From: Neisseriaceae bacterium CLB008
Lineage (GTDB): Bacteria; Pseudomonadota; Gammaproteobacteria; Burkholderiales; Neisseriaceae
Length of the DNA stretch: 64,000 bases
Reading direction: 5' to 3'
Assembly: GCA_041228285.1 (NCBI GenBank)
Contig: CP166133.1
Span: 248,001-312,000 of the forward strand
Under the pieces are notes generated by a model. It had not been told where the DNA came from and made no database searches. It worked only from the letters and a program-made list of their open reading frames with translations. Both the position numbers and the translations under genes were made by a program. How positions within the stretch are numbered: the stretch's first letter is position 1; each line of letters starts with the position of its first letter. This document shows positions 9,655 through 19,050 of this stretch, in pieces.

Positions 9655-9900
9655 GGCCTTGGTTTATCGCCATCCGCTCGGGTGGGTAAAGCTAGGCCTA
9701 GCTGTAACTGGAAGCCCGCCTGGGTTTTGACCCATCCTTGGGCGTCAAAAGTGGGCGGTTGAGGCGGAGCATGATAAGCCAGAGTTTACGGCTTTGTTTA
9801 CTGACGCAGTGGTCTAATTATGGCAAAATACGACCATCATCGTGACCACTTCACGTAGGGGGCATGGATGCCACCCTAAAAGAGTGTCTTGGAGACCCAT

Positions 9901-10623
9901 ATGAGTCAAGAATCAGCAGTAAAACAAAACATTGATCCAGGTGAGATCGATAAATTCAGCCAGCTGGCGCACAACTGGTGGGATTTAAACGGTGACTTTA
10001 AGCCGCTGCATGAGATTAATCCCTTACGCTTGGGCTTCATCAGCCAGCACGCTGCATTAGCGGGGCAGAGCGTGTTAGACGTGGGCTGCGGCGGCGGCAT
10101 TTTGTCTGAGGCCATGGCCAAGGCAGGTGCGACCGTGACCGGTGCCGACATGGCTAAGAAATCGTTACAAATCGCTCAGCTACACGCCTTAGAAGGTGGC
10201 TTAACAATCGATTATCAGTGCATCAGCGTGGAAGATTTGGCGCGTGCCAAACCGGCCGCTTTTGACGTGGTGACCTGTATGGAAATGATTGAACACGTGC
10301 CCGACCCTGCTAGCGTGATCCGTGCGTGCACCGATTTAGTGAAGCCTGGTGGCTGGGTGTTCTTGTCGACGCTGAACCGTAACGCTAAGGCCTACGTTCA
10401 GGCCGTGATTGGGGCGGAATACGTTTTAGGCCTGATGCCGCGCGGCACCCACGATTATAAAAAATTCATCAAACCGTCAGAAATGGTGCGCATGTGCCGT
10501 TCTGTTGGTTTGGCGTTGGTCGATCAAAGTGGTTTGACCTACAGCCCATTGACCAAGCGTTATAAGCTGGTTGACGATCTGTCGGTGAACTACATGATGG
10601 CTTTTAAAAAGCCATTAGTCTAA
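9901..10623 (+). CDS. ubiG: Ubiquinone biosynthesis O-methyltransferase
   Basis: A 240-residue SAM methyltransferase carrying out both O-methylations of ubiquinone synthesis. It has the UbiG start (DPGEIDKFSQLAHNWWD, then FKPLHEINPLRL), the SAM motif VLDVGCGGGILSE (about 58-70) and the downstream VTCMEMIEHVPDP. I chose ATG 9901, with GGAG six bases upstream, four codons inside the longest frame. The 246 bases before it show a 14-bp palindrome at 9690-9703 but no gene. With ispB this is the second ubiquinone gene in the window. Confidence 0.95.
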   Translation: MSQESAVKQNIDPGEIDKFSQLAHNWWDLNGDFKPLHEINPLRLGFISQHAALAGQSVLDVGCGGGILSEAMAKAGATVTGADMAKKSLQIAQLHALEGGLTIDYQCISVEDLARAKPAAFDVVTCMEMIEHVPDPASVIRACTDLVKPGGWVFLSTLNRNAKAYVQAVIGAEYVLGLMPRGTHDYKKFIKPSEMVRMCRSVGLALVDQSGLTYSPLTKRYKLVDDLSVNYMMAFKKPLV

Positions 10624-10634
10624 ATCGCACCCCA

Positions 10635-10670
10635 ACACAAAACCGCCTAAAGTAATAGGCGGTTTTGTGT
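10635..10670 (+). terminator. Terminator-like hairpin after ubiG
   Basis: A perfect 15-bp stem (10635-10649 with 10656-10670) with a 6-base loop. The trailing T-run is short (TTCT), so efficiency is uncertain. Confidence 0.7.
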
Positions 10671-10787
10671 TTCTACATCTTTAATGCAAATAAGCTTTTG
10701 TGCTATTGCAAATAAACTGTTTATTTCTTTGACAAAATATTGTCTTAAGAGAAATAATGCTCGCTTAAACGTATGTTGGAGAACATT

Positions 10788-12842
10788 ATGAAGCCATCAA
10801 CTGCCCACCCCGCAGCTGATCAACTGAAGGAATTAACCCTACGCGGGATGATTCTCGGTGCCTTGATTACCGTTATTTTTACCGCCTCAAACGTCTATTT
10901 AGGCTTAAAGGTTGGTTTGACGTTTGCCTCTTCTATTCCTGCTGCGGTGATTTCCATTGCGGTTTTAAGAATGTTTGCGCATTCGAATATTCTTGAAAAC
11001 AATATGGTGCAAACCCAGGCTTCGGCCGCCGGGACGTTGTCGTCTATTATTTTCGTGTTGCCTGGCCTATTGATGTTGGGCTACTGGCAAGACTTTCCCT
11101 TTTGGCAAACCGCCATCATTTGCGCCGCCGGTGGTATTTTGGGCGTGGTGTTTACCGTGCCTTTGCGTCAGGTGATGGTGGTTAAATCCACCCTGCCTTA
11201 CCCAGAAGGGGTTGCCGCCGCCGAGATTTTAAAGGCCGGCCACATTAACGATCACAAAACCGATGCTGAAAAAGTCACGCCAAGCAAAAGCGAAGGCGGC
11301 ATGCGCGACATCGTCGAAGGTGGTTTGATTGCGGCGTTCGTGAGCCTGTGTACCGCTGGTTTTCGTATTTTGTCCGATAGCGCGAGCTATTGGTTTACCA
11401 CGGGTAAAGCCATTTTCCAGGTGCCGATGGGCTTTTCGGTGGCGTTGGTGGGTGCCGGCTACTTAGTCGGCATCGTAGGCGGTATGGCCATGCTGGTGGG
11501 GATTCTCATCTCTTGGGGTGTGGCCGTTCCGTATCTGACCACTGTGTATCCTATGCCAGAAGGCACTACGTTGGCCGCTTATGCGCAAACCATTTGGGCC
11601 ACGAAGGTGCGCTTTATTGGTGCTGGCACCATGGCCGTAGCGGCTGTGTGGACGTTGATGACTTTGGCTAAGCCGATTATTGAAGGCGTGATGATTTCCA
11701 TGCGCGCCATCAAAAAAGGCAGCGATGGCGCTGCCTTGGTGGACCGTACCGAGCAAGATCTGTCGCCTAAATGGTTGGTGTTGATTACCGCCACCATCGT
11801 GGTGATCTTATTGGCCACCTTCTACAGCTTTGTGATGGCGGCGCCGATTTCAGCCGGCTTGGCCTGGACTTTGGTGATCGTGACCACCTTAATGTCGGTG
11901 CTGATTGGCTTCTTGGTGGCCTCTGCCTGTGGCTATATGGCTGGCCTTATTGGTTCTTCATCTAGCCCCATCTCAGGTATTGGCATTATTTCGATTATTT
12001 TGATTTCCATTGTGCTGCTGCTCATTGGTGAATCCAGCGGCTTATTGGCCACGCCGGAAGGTACTCAGTTCCTGACGGCACTGGCGATTTTCACCACATC
12101 GGTGGTGTTGGCCATTGCAACCATTTCAAATGATAACCTACAAGATTTAAAAACAGGCTTCCTCTTGCAGGCCACGCCATGGCGCCAACAAGTGGCCTTG
12201 ATTATTGGCTGTATCGTTGGTGCCTTGGTGATTTCACCCGTGTTGGAACTTTTGTATCACGCCTATGGCTTTACCGGCGCCATGCCTCGTCCAGGCATGG
12301 ATGCGTCGCAGGCCTTAGCGGCACCTCAAGCCACGCTGATGACGCAAATTTCTACCGGTATTTTCAGCCATAATCTAGAATGGTCTTATATTGTGACCGG
12401 TATGATCATTGCCGTGGTCTTGATCGTGATCGACACGGTATTGAAAAAATCCACCCGTGGTCGTTTCACCATCCCCGTATTGGCCGTGGGCATGGGTATT
12501 TACCTACCGGCTTCGGTGAATATGCCGCTGATCGTCGGTGCCGTATTGTCTTGGCTCGTGGCGCGCCGCATTAAAGCCAAAGCCGCTCGGGACAATGTGC
12601 CGGCAGAGCCTTTGTTGAAAGCCTCTGATGGACGCGCAACGCTGTTTGCCGCGGGCTTGATCGTGGGCGAGAGCATTATTGGCGTGGTGTTGGCGATGAT
12701 TATTGTGGTGTCGGTGACGTCTGGCGGCAGCGATGCACCGTTGGCCATCATGCCCGATAGCCTCGCAGGCTGGTCACAAACCTTAGGTTTGATTGCTTTT
12801 GTGCTGGTATTGCTGCGCTTTGGCCGTCGTGCTTTGAAATAA
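10788..12842 (+). CDS. OPT family oligopeptide transporter
   Basis: A 684-residue protein with some 14-16 hydrophobic helices, matching the OPT/YSL superfamily. The start LTLRGMILGALITVIFTASNVYLGLKVG, the motif SSIPAAVISIAV and the loop TLPYPEGVAAAEILKAG are characteristic. These carriers import small peptides or metal chelates with protons, though the substrate cannot be read from sequence. ATG 10788 was chosen over 10773 because GGAGA lies six bases upstream. It is monocistronic: a terminator follows and the neighbours have their own signals. Confidence 0.9.
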   Translation: MKPSTAHPAADQLKELTLRGMILGALITVIFTASNVYLGLKVGLTFASSIPAAVISIAVLRMFAHSNILENNMVQTQASAAGTLSSIIFVLPGLLMLGYWQDFPFWQTAIICAAGGILGVVFTVPLRQVMVVKSTLPYPEGVAAAEILKAGHINDHKTDAEKVTPSKSEGGMRDIVEGGLIAAFVSLCTAGFRILSDSASYWFTTGKAIFQVPMGFSVALVGAGYLVGIVGGMAMLVGILISWGVAVPYLTTVYPMPEGTTLAAYAQTIWATKVRFIGAGTMAVAAVWTLMTLAKPIIEGVMISMRAIKKGSDGAALVDRTEQDLSPKWLVLITATIVVILLATFYSFVMAAPISAGLAWTLVIVTTLMSVLIGFLVASACGYMAGLIGSSSSPISGIGIISIILISIVLLLIGESSGLLATPEGTQFLTALAIFTTSVVLAIATISNDNLQDLKTGFLLQATPWRQQVALIIGCIVGALVISPVLELLYHAYGFTGAMPRPGMDASQALAAPQATLMTQISTGIFSHNLEWSYIVTGMIIAVVLIVIDTVLKKSTRGRFTIPVLAVGMGIYLPASVNMPLIVGAVLSWLVARRIKAKAARDNVPAEPLLKASDGRATLFAAGLIVGESIIGVVLAMIIVVSVTSGGSDAPLAIMPDSLAGWSQTLGLIAFVLVLLRFGRRALK

Positions 12843-12858
12843 AACCCGTTGAGTGATG

Positions 12859-12889
12859 AAAAACGAGCGCAGAGGCGCTCGTTTTTTTA
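12859..12889 (+). terminator. Terminator after OPT transporter
   Basis: Stem AAACGAGCGC (12861-12870) with GCGCTCGTTT (12875-12884), loop AGAG, followed by a T tract. Confidence 0.9.
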
Positions 12890-12949
12890 TGCGGCTGGCC
12901 CAAATCTTTCGGTTATACTGACGTTTTTAACGCCAGTCATGAGGTGCTT

Positions 12950-13627
12950 ATGTGGCGAATATTATTGAGGCTTTTGCTGGGTTTTGTGGTGTTGCTGCTG
13001 CTGGCCATTGTGCTCTTGGGCTGGTTGGGCACGCGCCACCCAGTGGCTGAATCAAAAGACACGGTCACCGTGTATGCACTCAGTAATGGCGTGCACATTA
13101 GCTTGGCAATGCCGGCCCGAAACGACGTGTATGATTGGACCACGCTGTTTGATCCAGGCAACAGCCGTCGGCCGGATTTGGCTAAGGCGCAAGACTACGT
13201 CTTGATCGGCTGGGGGAGTAAGACGTTTTATACTCAGGTGCCGAGCTGGTCCGAGTTGACCTTGCCGCTGGCCGCTCAGGCTTTGGCCTTTGATGAGGCG
13301 GCGTTTAATGTCACCTATCTGCCGCAGCCAACGGCGGGCGAGTCGGTGCGCGTATTGCAGCTGAGCATGGCCCAATATCGCCAGCTGGTGCAGTCTGTGC
13401 TGGCCGATGTGCCTCTTTTTAAGGCCTTGGATGGCCAGCCTAAGGTCATCCCAGACGTACATTATGGCGCAACGGATGTGTTCTATGAGGCCAATGGGCG
13501 CTACACGCCTTGGTTTACCTGTAATGAATGGATACGGCAGCAGTTAAATCAGGCCCAAGTGAACGTGCCGCTGTGGTCGCCCTTGGCACTGCCGATTATG
13601 TGGCATTTGGGCGACGCGGCTCAGTAA
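12950..13627 (+). CDS. DUF2459 / TIGR02117 family protein
   Basis: A 225-residue protein with one N-terminal membrane segment (about residues 3-25) and a periplasmic domain. Recognisable family motifs are NGVHISLAMPA, DYVLIGWGSKTFYTQVPSW and, near the end, RYTPWFTCNEWIRQQL. The family is widespread in proteobacteria, sometimes near urease genes, and has no established function; the conserved cysteine and histidine hint at a hydrolase-like site but this is unproven. ATG 12950 (GAGG five bases upstream) was preferred over GTG 12944. A TATACT -10 lies upstream at about 12914. Confidence 0.8.
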   Translation: MWRILLRLLLGFVVLLLLAIVLLGWLGTRHPVAESKDTVTVYALSNGVHISLAMPARNDVYDWTTLFDPGNSRRPDLAKAQDYVLIGWGSKTFYTQVPSWSELTLPLAAQALAFDEAAFNVTYLPQPTAGESVRVLQLSMAQYRQLVQSVLADVPLFKALDGQPKVIPDVHYGATDVFYEANGRYTPWFTCNEWIRQQLNQAQVNVPLWSPLALPIMWHLGDAAQ

Positions 13628-13659
13628 GCGGATTGCGCTCTTGGCGCGGATCAATCAAG

Positions 13660-13693
13660 AAACGGCCCTGTCGATGATGACAGGGCCGTTTTT
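13660..13693. terminator. Shared bidirectional terminator
   Basis: A 13-bp stem (13660-13672 with 13679-13691) with loop GATGAT lies between the convergent DUF2459 gene and the autotransporter gene. T tracts occur on both sides, better on the plus strand. Confidence 0.8.
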
Positions 13694-13697
13694 GGGT

Positions 13698-15704
13698 TTA
13701 GAAAGCGGCGCTGAGGCCAATGTTGTAACGGGTTTGTTCGCCCTGATCTAAGCCGCTGGTGCGAGAGAGGGCGCCAAAAACCTGTAGATTTTTATTGAGA
13801 TTGAGATTGGCACCAATGGTGAGGTCTGCCCAGCTGCGGGCATCAGCCTCGGTTTCACGCGAGAATGAGGTGAGGGTTGATTTCAGCGCACCGCGCACAG
13901 CGTGTTCACGATCGCCCATTTGGCGCAGATAGCGAATATTGGCGTAGGGATTGATTACGCCTAAGTGACTGTCTATGCGCCAGCCGACGGCCCCGATTTT
14001 ACTGGTGCGCCGCTGGTCGCCAAAGCGCATAGAGGTGCTGAGGCTATTGGCTTCTTCATAGCCATCGACACGGCTCTTGTCCCAAATGTATTGCAGCATG
14101 GGCCCGGTGCTGAGCGAGGGGTTGATTTCAAAGTCCCAGCCAGTACTTAGCCGCACGCCCCATTCTCGGCCTTTGGTGCTGCCGGTTTCAAGCCGAGTGG
14201 CGGGGCCAAGGTTAACGCGCCGTTCAATGTTTTCAAAGTTGCTGCGGCTGCGATGTACGTCGGCGCTGGCCCAGCCAGAGTCGGCAAAACGCGCGTGGGC
14301 AAAGGCAGCCACCACGTTGCCGCGGTTTTTATAGCGATAGTCATCGCTGGGGCGTTCAGTATCGCGATGAGCTGAGATGAGGGCACCTAGGGTGAGATTG
14401 GGGGTGAGGGCATAGTCTATGCCTAAGGTTAAATTGTTTGAGCGTTGGGTGCCGTCTTTTAAGCCCTTGGGCTGGTGCTGGTCACCGCTGAGGCCAGAAT
14501 AGCCGCCAAACACGCCCAGCTTTTGGCTGCCCTCTAGGCGCTGGTGCAGTTGCTGGTTGCGGCTGTCTAGGGTTTGGCGCACGCCCGCGATGGGGGCGTT
14601 CATGGCTTTACTGAGTGAAGCGACCGTCAGCGGCGCTTCGAGTACCGAAATCATGTATTCGCTGAGCATGGCGTGGGTGGCAGGGCTGGGGTGAAAACCA
14701 TCGGCAAATAGGAACGATAAATCATCATTAAAGCCAGGGCTGGTCGATAGGCATTCATTCGCGGCGAGCCCAGGGGGGCAGGGCGTACCGCCGGTATTGT
14801 TGAGGCCATATTGCTCAGGGTTGGCCATGACTTCTTGAAATAGGGCGTTGACGTCAACCCTTACGATGTTGCCGCCGGTTTGGGCCAAAAGTTGATCTTG
14901 GGTGGTGTTGAAGAGGTCGGTTAAGCGTGAACCCTCCTCGCCTAGCTCGCCATAGGCTTGCTTCATCAGGGCTTCGGCTAGGGCGCCAATGAAGCTACCG
15001 CCCAGTGCGGCCGCGGCTTCGATGGCGGTCTGAATGCGTTCTTGACGTTCTGCCTCATTGAGAATGGGGCCTGCATTTAATACTTTATACACTTCTTCTA
15101 AGGCCTGCTGTTCAGGAATGCTCAAAAACCCACCTACGGTGGTGACGATGGTGTCTAGAAAAGCTGGCGTTAGGGTGATGTTCGGTACCGTGGGCACCAC
15201 AATCGTTTTGGCACCGGCTTGGACTAAATCATTCACCTGGCCCGTGGCGGCTTGGGCGCTTTGTAAAATCAGCTGTTGTGCTGCTTCTGCCCCTTCTAGC
15301 GTGGCGGTGACGACGCCTGCGGCTAAGTCATTGCCGCCAATCCAGTGAATGTATAGCCCTTGGTTGTTGGCTTGGCCGTTATTTTGTTGAAGGTATTGAG
15401 CCACCTGATCTTGGGTATTGTCCGTCGGGTTGATTTCTGGGACCGCCACAGCGCCACCGGCAGCGAAGTTATGGCCGCCATCGTCAGAAGGCGTGAGCGT
15501 TAAGCCGTAATATTTAGCGATGCTTTCGTTGTAGAGTGGGTTTTGGCTACCGTCGAACGTATAGCGACCGTTATTGCCGCCATCGCTGAGGCTGTCGCCA
15601 AAAACGTAGATTTGGTTAAAGGCACTGGCGCTCATGGGTAAAGACAAAAGGCTGGCGCACAATAGAAGCGTGCTCATTTTGGGGCGAGATCGTAAAGCAT
15701 TCAT
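13698..15704 (-). CDS. GDSL esterase/lipase autotransporter (EstA-like)
   Basis: A 668-residue type Va autotransporter. The signal peptide ends near residue 28 (MSASA-FNQ). The passenger starts with FGDSLSDGGNNGRYTF, the GDSL block I with nucleophile Ser38. Block III is WIGGNDLAAG, and block V FADGFHPSPATHAM supplies Asp and His, so the triad is complete. The last 270 residues or so form the beta-barrel, alternating polar and hydrophobic, ending with the usual terminal phenylalanine. EstA-type enzymes stay anchored on the cell surface and hydrolyse short or medium acyl esters. An AGGAGAA site precedes ATG 15704. About 450 non-coding bases lie upstream. Confidence 0.93.
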   Translation of the reverse strand: MNALRSRPKMSTLLLCASLLSLPMSASAFNQIYVFGDSLSDGGNNGRYTFDGSQNPLYNESIAKYYGLTLTPSDDGGHNFAAGGAVAVPEINPTDNTQDQVAQYLQQNNGQANNQGLYIHWIGGNDLAAGVVTATLEGAEAAQQLILQSAQAATGQVNDLVQAGAKTIVVPTVPNITLTPAFLDTIVTTVGGFLSIPEQQALEEVYKVLNAGPILNEAERQERIQTAIEAAAALGGSFIGALAEALMKQAYGELGEEGSRLTDLFNTTQDQLLAQTGGNIVRVDVNALFQEVMANPEQYGLNNTGGTPCPPGLAANECLSTSPGFNDDLSFLFADGFHPSPATHAMLSEYMISVLEAPLTVASLSKAMNAPIAGVRQTLDSRNQQLHQRLEGSQKLGVFGGYSGLSGDQHQPKGLKDGTQRSNNLTLGIDYALTPNLTLGALISAHRDTERPSDDYRYKNRGNVVAAFAHARFADSGWASADVHRSRSNFENIERRVNLGPATRLETGSTKGREWGVRLSTGWDFEINPSLSTGPMLQYIWDKSRVDGYEEANSLSTSMRFGDQRRTSKIGAVGWRIDSHLGVINPYANIRYLRQMGDREHAVRGALKSTLTSFSRETEADARSWADLTIGANLNLNKNLQVFGALSRTSGLDQGEQTRYNIGLSAAF

Positions 15705-16154
15705 GGGATGGGTTCTCCTCAGTGGTTTTGGGGGGAGCCTCTTGGCGGGCTATGAAATACAGATGGCGTAACTAGTTAAGAATGAATAACCATTAAATAC
15801 AAATAGCATAATTGAATGGATGGTGAAACGAGTACATTGGCATAATGGTTTTTTGTGTAAAAAATCAGACACTCCTGGCGGGTATATGACGTATGTTTTT
15901 AATAGTGTTGTGATTATTATTTAAATATAGGGTGTGACTGGGATGGGCGGAAATGGGGTTTGAGAACGCCATCAGAATTGTCGACAAATTTTAGTTGGGG
16001 GCTGAATTTGTCGTGTGTGGGCCAATTATTTTATGCTATAGTGCCGCCTTATCTTTATTTCAGCCTCATTTACCGTGGGTTTTTTTGACAGAAAGCCTTA
16101 AGTAAAACCATAAATGAGCCACAGTAAGCGAGGCGGCACACAAAAGGGGACATA
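15705..16154. other. Divergent promoter region, autotransporter and AGCS transporter
   Basis: AT-rich with no gene. It includes a perfect 10-bp palindrome TTGTCGACAA at 15978-15987, a partial direct repeat of its left half (TTTGTCG near 16007-16013), and the extended -10 at 16034. The arrangement suggests a regulator site for one or both genes, but no regulator is named by it. Confidence 0.45.
16034..16042 (+). promoter_or_regulatory. Extended -10 promoter of AGCS transporter
   Basis: TGCTATAGT, a TGn-type extended -10 with a 5/6 hexamer, about 110 bases upstream of the start codon. No consensus -35 at 17 bases. Confidence 0.5.
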
Positions 16155-17567
16155 ATGTCTTTTGATCTGATGCAGGTCGGGGTAGATTGGTTGGATGGTC
16201 GATTAAGCTATGTATTGATTGCGCTGTTGCTGTTTGTGGGCGTCTTTTTTACCCTTCGCTTGGGCTTTATGCAGTTTCGCCATTTTGGCCACACCGTGAC
16301 CGTTTTGAAAGGCAGCCGTCAGGCAGATCAGTCAGGCATTTCCTCCTATCAGGCGTTTTGTACCTCGATGGCGTCGCGCGTGGGCACCGGTAATATTGCC
16401 GGCATCGCCGTAGCGGTGACGCTGGGCGGTCCTGGGGCGGTGTTTTGGATGTGGGTGATTGCCGTTTTGGGTATGTCGACAGCCTTTGTGGAGTCGACTT
16501 TGGCCCAGCTGTTTAAGGTTAAGGATGGCGAAGGCCAATACCGCGGTGGCCCAGCCTATTACATGGAAAAAGGCCTGAACGCCCGCTGGATGGGGGTGAT
16601 GTTTTCTTTATTCTTGATCTTGGCCTATGGCTTTGTGTTTAACGCCGTACAGGCGAACACCATTGGTGAATCTTTGGGCGCTGCCTTTCATCTGCCCACG
16701 TGGGTGACTGGCTTGGTAATCATGGTGCTGACGGCGCTGATTATTTTTGGTGGCTTGCGTAAAATTGCGCGCTTTTCCGAAGCGGCGGTGCCGTTGATGG
16801 CCGGGGTGTATTTACTGGCGGCCTTGATTATTGTAGTGGCCAACTATGAGCGTTTGCCGGCTGTATTTGGGCTGATTTATCGCAGTGCGTTTGGCCTGCA
16901 AGAGTTTGCCGTGGGCGGCTTTGCCGCAGCCATCATGCAGGGCGTCAAGCGGGGTCTGTTTTCGAATGAAGCCGGTATGGGCTCGGCGCCCAATGTGGCG
17001 GCTTCAGCCACGCCCTATCCGCCACATCCAGCCTCGCAAGGCTATGTGCAAATGTTTGGCGTGTTTGTCGATACGGTGATTATTTGTACTGCTTCTGCGG
17101 CGATTGTCTTGCTGTCGGGTGTGCCTTTAGACAGCGATGCCACCGGCATTCGTCTGGTGCAAATGGCCTTGGAAACCGAGTTCGGTGGCTGGGCTAAATA
17201 CCTTTTGGCCATCATCATCCTGTTTTTTGCCTTCACCACCATTGTGACCAATTATTACTATGCCGAAAGCTGCATGGTGTTTCTGCGTAAGAAAAAACAC
17301 AGCCGCCTGCTGTTTTTTCGCTGCTGCGTGGCGGCAATGGTGTTCTTTGGTGCGGTGGCATCGGTGCCGCTGGTGTGGTCGATGGCCAATGTGTCGATGA
17401 CGCTGATGGCGGTGACGAACTTAGTGGCGATTTTATGCTTGTCCCCCTTAGCCATTCGTCTGGCCAAGGATTACAACCAGCAGCGTCAAGCAGGGCAATT
17501 ACCGACCTTTAAAGCCGGCGATCATCCCGACATTAAGGCTCGTCTTCAAGACGATATTTGGGATTAA
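16155..17567 (+). CDS. Alanine/glycine:sodium symporter family transporter (AGCS)
   Basis: A 470-residue inner-membrane carrier of the alanine or glycine:cation symporter family. Diagnostic stretches are FCTSMASRVGTGNIAGIAVAV, the family signature, and GVKRGLFSNEAGMGSAPNVAA near residues 260-280. About eleven helices are visible. It imports alanine or glycine with Na+ or H+. Length is as expected. It is monocistronic, with its own extended -10 promoter and terminator. Confidence 0.93.
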   Translation: MSFDLMQVGVDWLDGRLSYVLIALLLFVGVFFTLRLGFMQFRHFGHTVTVLKGSRQADQSGISSYQAFCTSMASRVGTGNIAGIAVAVTLGGPGAVFWMWVIAVLGMSTAFVESTLAQLFKVKDGEGQYRGGPAYYMEKGLNARWMGVMFSLFLILAYGFVFNAVQANTIGESLGAAFHLPTWVTGLVIMVLTALIIFGGLRKIARFSEAAVPLMAGVYLLAALIIVVANYERLPAVFGLIYRSAFGLQEFAVGGFAAAIMQGVKRGLFSNEAGMGSAPNVAASATPYPPHPASQGYVQMFGVFVDTVIICTASAAIVLLSGVPLDSDATGIRLVQMALETEFGGWAKYLLAIIILFFAFTTIVTNYYYAESCMVFLRKKKHSRLLFFRCCVAAMVFFGAVASVPLVWSMANVSMTLMAVTNLVAILCLSPLAIRLAKDYNQQRQAGQLPTFKAGDHPDIKARLQDDIWD

Positions 17568-17585
17568 ATGTTGCATGATCGAATC

Positions 17586-17613
17586 AGCGCCGACGGTTTG
17601 TCGGCGCTTTTTT
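17586..17613 (+). terminator. Terminator after AGCS transporter
   Basis: A 9-bp perfect stem AGCGCCGAC (17586-17594) with GTCGGCGCT (17600-17608), then a T tract. Confidence 0.9.
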
Positions 17614-17883
17614 ATGGGCGCCTGCTGTGATTAGGGGATATAACCACACAGGGAGTAATGGCATTTTATGTTGGTAATCTGTCAATATTGGTTATTTTCT
17701 CTAAAAAAATAAGGATTTGGCCATAAACTAGGGATTTGGGTGAAAAAAATAGTAGACAGTAAAAAAGTAAATCTTTAGAATTGAAAAAATTTGCCCGAGA
17801 TTTGCTGTTTTAGCAGCTGGTTTTGAGTGGATTGGTTTATAAGAGCAACATATTTAAAACACATCAATCTAACGGAGAACATT
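17614..17883 (+). other. carAB upstream region
   Basis: About 270 AT-rich bases with no gene. There are long A and T tracts and a short dyad GCTG-TTTTAG-CAGC near 17804-17817. I see no clear -35/-10 pair, leader peptide or attenuator, so how carAB is controlled cannot be read from here. Confidence 0.4.
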
Positions 17884-19023
17884 TTGAGCAATCAAGCACT
17901 ACTGGTTCTGGAAGACGGGACCGAATTTGTCGGCGTATCCATAGGTGAAGTAGGTATGGTTGTCGGAGAAGTTGTTTTTAACACCTCGCTGACCGGCTAT
18001 CAAGAAATCCTCACTGATCCCTCCTATTCCCGTCAAATCATCACCCTCACTTATCCTCATATTGGCAATACCGGCACCAATTCTTCTGATGAAGAATCTT
18101 CAATTATTCAAGCGCAAGGCTTGGTTATTCGTGATCTACCCCTCATTTCTAGCAATTTTCGCAGCACCGAATCCCTATCTGATTATTTAAAACGCCAAAA
18201 CGTGGTGGCCATTGCCGACATCGACACGCGTAAGCTCACCCGTATCCTGCGCGAAAAAGGTGCCCAAAAAGGCTGCATTATTGCCGGCGAAAGCCTCGAT
18301 GCTGCCCGTGCCCTCGCCGCGGCTCAAGCGTTTGGTGGCTTGAATGGCTTGGATTTAGCCAAAGAAGTGACCACCGATAAGGCCTATGAATGGACAGAAG
18401 GCAGCTGGGCTTTAGACACCAACGATCACGTACAAAAAACCGCCGCTGAGCTGCCTTACCATGTGGTGGCCTACGACTTTGGTGCCAAGCGCAATATTTT
18501 GCGCATGCTGGTGGACCGCGGCTGTCGCCTAACCGTAGTACCAGCGACCACGCCAGCGGCTGAGGTCTTGGCCTTAAACCCAGACGGCGTGTTCTTGTCG
18601 AACGGCCCTGGCGATCCAGCACCTTGCGACTACGCGATTGAGGCGATTAAGGCCTTTTTAGAAACAGACATCCCTGTATTTGGCATTTGCTTGGGCCACC
18701 AGCTGTTGGCTTTGGCTTCTGGCGCCCAAACCATCAAGATGAAGTTTGGCCACCACGGTGCCAACCATCCGGTGCAAGAATTGGCAACGAAAAAAGTGAT
18801 GATTACGGCGCAAAACCACGGCTTTGCGGTAGACGAAACCAGCCTGCCGGCCAATTTGAGCGTGACCCATAAATCATTGTTCGACGGTTCTTTACAAGGC
18901 ATTCACCGCACCGATAAGCCTGCTTTTAGCTTCCAGGGCCATCCTGAAGCCAGCTCAGGCCCACACGATGCCGCGCCTTTGTTTGACCACTTTATTGATT
19001 TGATTAAAGCCTACCGCGCTTAA
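17884..19023 (+). CDS. carA: Carbamoyl-phosphate synthase small subunit
   Basis: A 379-residue glutamine amidotransferase subunit. It releases ammonia from glutamine for carbamoyl phosphate, feeding arginine and pyrimidine synthesis. The N-terminal CarA domain ([22 protein letters not shown]) is followed by the class I amidotransferase domain: nucleophile Cys in [13 protein letters not shown], and the His-Glu pair in [11 protein letters not shown]. The best start is TTG 17884, giving the conserved [14 protein letters not shown] start with GGAG six bases upstream. Twenty-seven bases separate it from carB. Confidence 0.97.
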   Translation: MSNQALLVLEDGTEFVGVSIGEVGMVVGEVVFNTSLTGYQEILTDPSYSRQIITLTYPHIGNTGTNSSDEESSIIQAQGLVIRDLPLISSNFRSTESLSDYLKRQNVVAIADIDTRKLTRILREKGAQKGCIIAGESLDAARALAAAQAFGGLNGLDLAKEVTTDKAYEWTEGSWALDTNDHVQKTAAELPYHVVAYDFGAKRNILRMLVDRGCRLTVVPATTPAAEVLALNPDGVFLSNGPGDPAPCDYAIEAIKAFLETDIPVFGICLGHQLLALASGAQTIKMKFGHHGANHPVQELATKKVMITAQNHGFAVDETSLPANLSVTHKSLFDGSLQGIHRTDKPAFSFQGHPEASSGPHDAAPLFDHFIDLIKAYRA

Positions 19024-19050
19024 TCGCTTAACCTCATCAGGACAACGACC

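Noticed and set aside
9655-9900. Possible remnant frame on the minus strand before ubiG
   Set aside because: About 35 codons without stop but no start codon and no recognisable family; only a 14-bp palindrome at 9690-9703 stands out.
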